5,786 nt of DNA from DATBMY01 sp036554605 (lineage in GTDB: Bacteria > Acidobacteriota > Blastocatellia > UBA7656), in the NCBI GenBank assembly GCA_036554605.1, contig DATBMY010000470.1, positions 1 to 5,786 on the forward strand, read 5' to 3'. Both the position numbers and the translations under genes were made by a program. Positions 5,596-5,786 of this stretch are shown piece after piece; within the stretch, counting starts at the first letter, position 1, and each line of letters opens with the position of its first letter. The notes beneath the pieces were generated by a model, which was given only the letters and a program-made list of their open reading frames with translations, did no database searches and was not told the DNA's origin.

Positions 5596-5786
5596 ATGAG
5601 TCGAGTATCAATCGCGTTTATTCTCCTTTGCCTGATTCCTTCAGACCCGGTTCAGGCCCAGAATACCGGGGAGCTGAAGCGTAATGCTATCGAGCGTGTT
5701 GAATCCATCCGCCCGCTGATAACAGAGATGGCCACAAGCCTGTGGGATTTTTCGGAAATAGCCTTGCAGGAAAGACGCTCGGCCGA
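5596..5786 (+). CDS. Exported M20-type amidohydrolase, AbgB-like (N-terminal fragment, 3' partial)
   Basis: Only the first 63 codons are in the window. Residues 1-22 look like a Sec signal peptide (MSRVSIAFILLCLIP, then VQAQ). The segment after it, with RVESIRPLITEMATSLWDFSEIALQE and ending ERRSA at the window edge, resembles the opening helix of M20-family amidohydrolases of the AbgB (p-aminobenzoyl-glutamate utilisation) type. In those the pattern is an Ala/Ile-rich helix, then IW-x(2)-AE-x-G-x-QE, then SA. These enzymes hydrolyse amide bonds with a two-metal centre whose ligands lie further downstream and cannot be seen here. The gene is separated from the DUF4440 gene by 112 bases containing two hairpins. 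Family call is from the N-terminal pattern only and is moderate. Confidence 0.7.
   Translation, partial: MSRVSIAFILLCLIPSDPVQAQNTGELKRNAIERVESIRPLITEMATSLWDFSEIALQERRSA

Overview
The window is a densely packed, single-strand stretch of bacterial chromosome. All six genes read on the + strand and most are preceded by strong AGGAGG-type ribosome binding sites. Base composition looks moderately GC-rich. Three of the six proteins carry Sec-type signal peptides. This gene mix (GMC oxidoreductase, secreted sulfatase, DUF4440/SnoaL-like protein, M20 amidohydrolase with a signal peptide) is what I would expect from a soil heterotroph, perhaps an Acidobacteriota (Blastocatellia-like) genome. That placement rests on general resemblance only and is low confidence. 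There is no sign of phage, insertion sequence, CRISPR array, tRNA or rRNA.

Layout. (1) 2-1858: a GMC-family FAD oxidoreductase, complete except for a few N-terminal residues cut off by the window edge. (2) 1902-2306: a 134-residue protein of unknown function, 43 bases behind it and probably co-transcribed. (3) 2326-2369: a long, almost perfect hairpin that looks like the end of this first unit. (4) 2511-4385: an exported formylglycine-type sulfatase with a lipocalin-like domain fused to its C-terminus. (5) 4431-4910: a small cupin resembling 2,4'-dihydroxyacetophenone dioxygenase, 45 bases behind the sulfatase. (6) 5028-5483: an exported NTF2-fold (DUF4440/SnoaL-like) protein. (7) 5495-5570: two hairpins in tandem. 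(8) 5596 to the window end: the start of an exported M20-type amidohydrolase resembling AbgB.

How the genes may work together. Each recognisable enzyme is of a type used in breaking down or modifying small organic molecules: an alcohol oxidoreductase, a sulfate-ester hydrolase, a non-heme-iron cupin dioxygenase and an amide hydrolase. A catabolic island is a reasonable guess, with periplasmic desulfation and amide hydrolysis feeding cytoplasmic oxidation. The sequence does not show a common substrate, and no regulator or transporter is visible. The most unusual items are the sulfatase-lipocalin fusion, the uncharacterised 134-residue gene, and the strong intergenic hairpins that lack good T-tracts.
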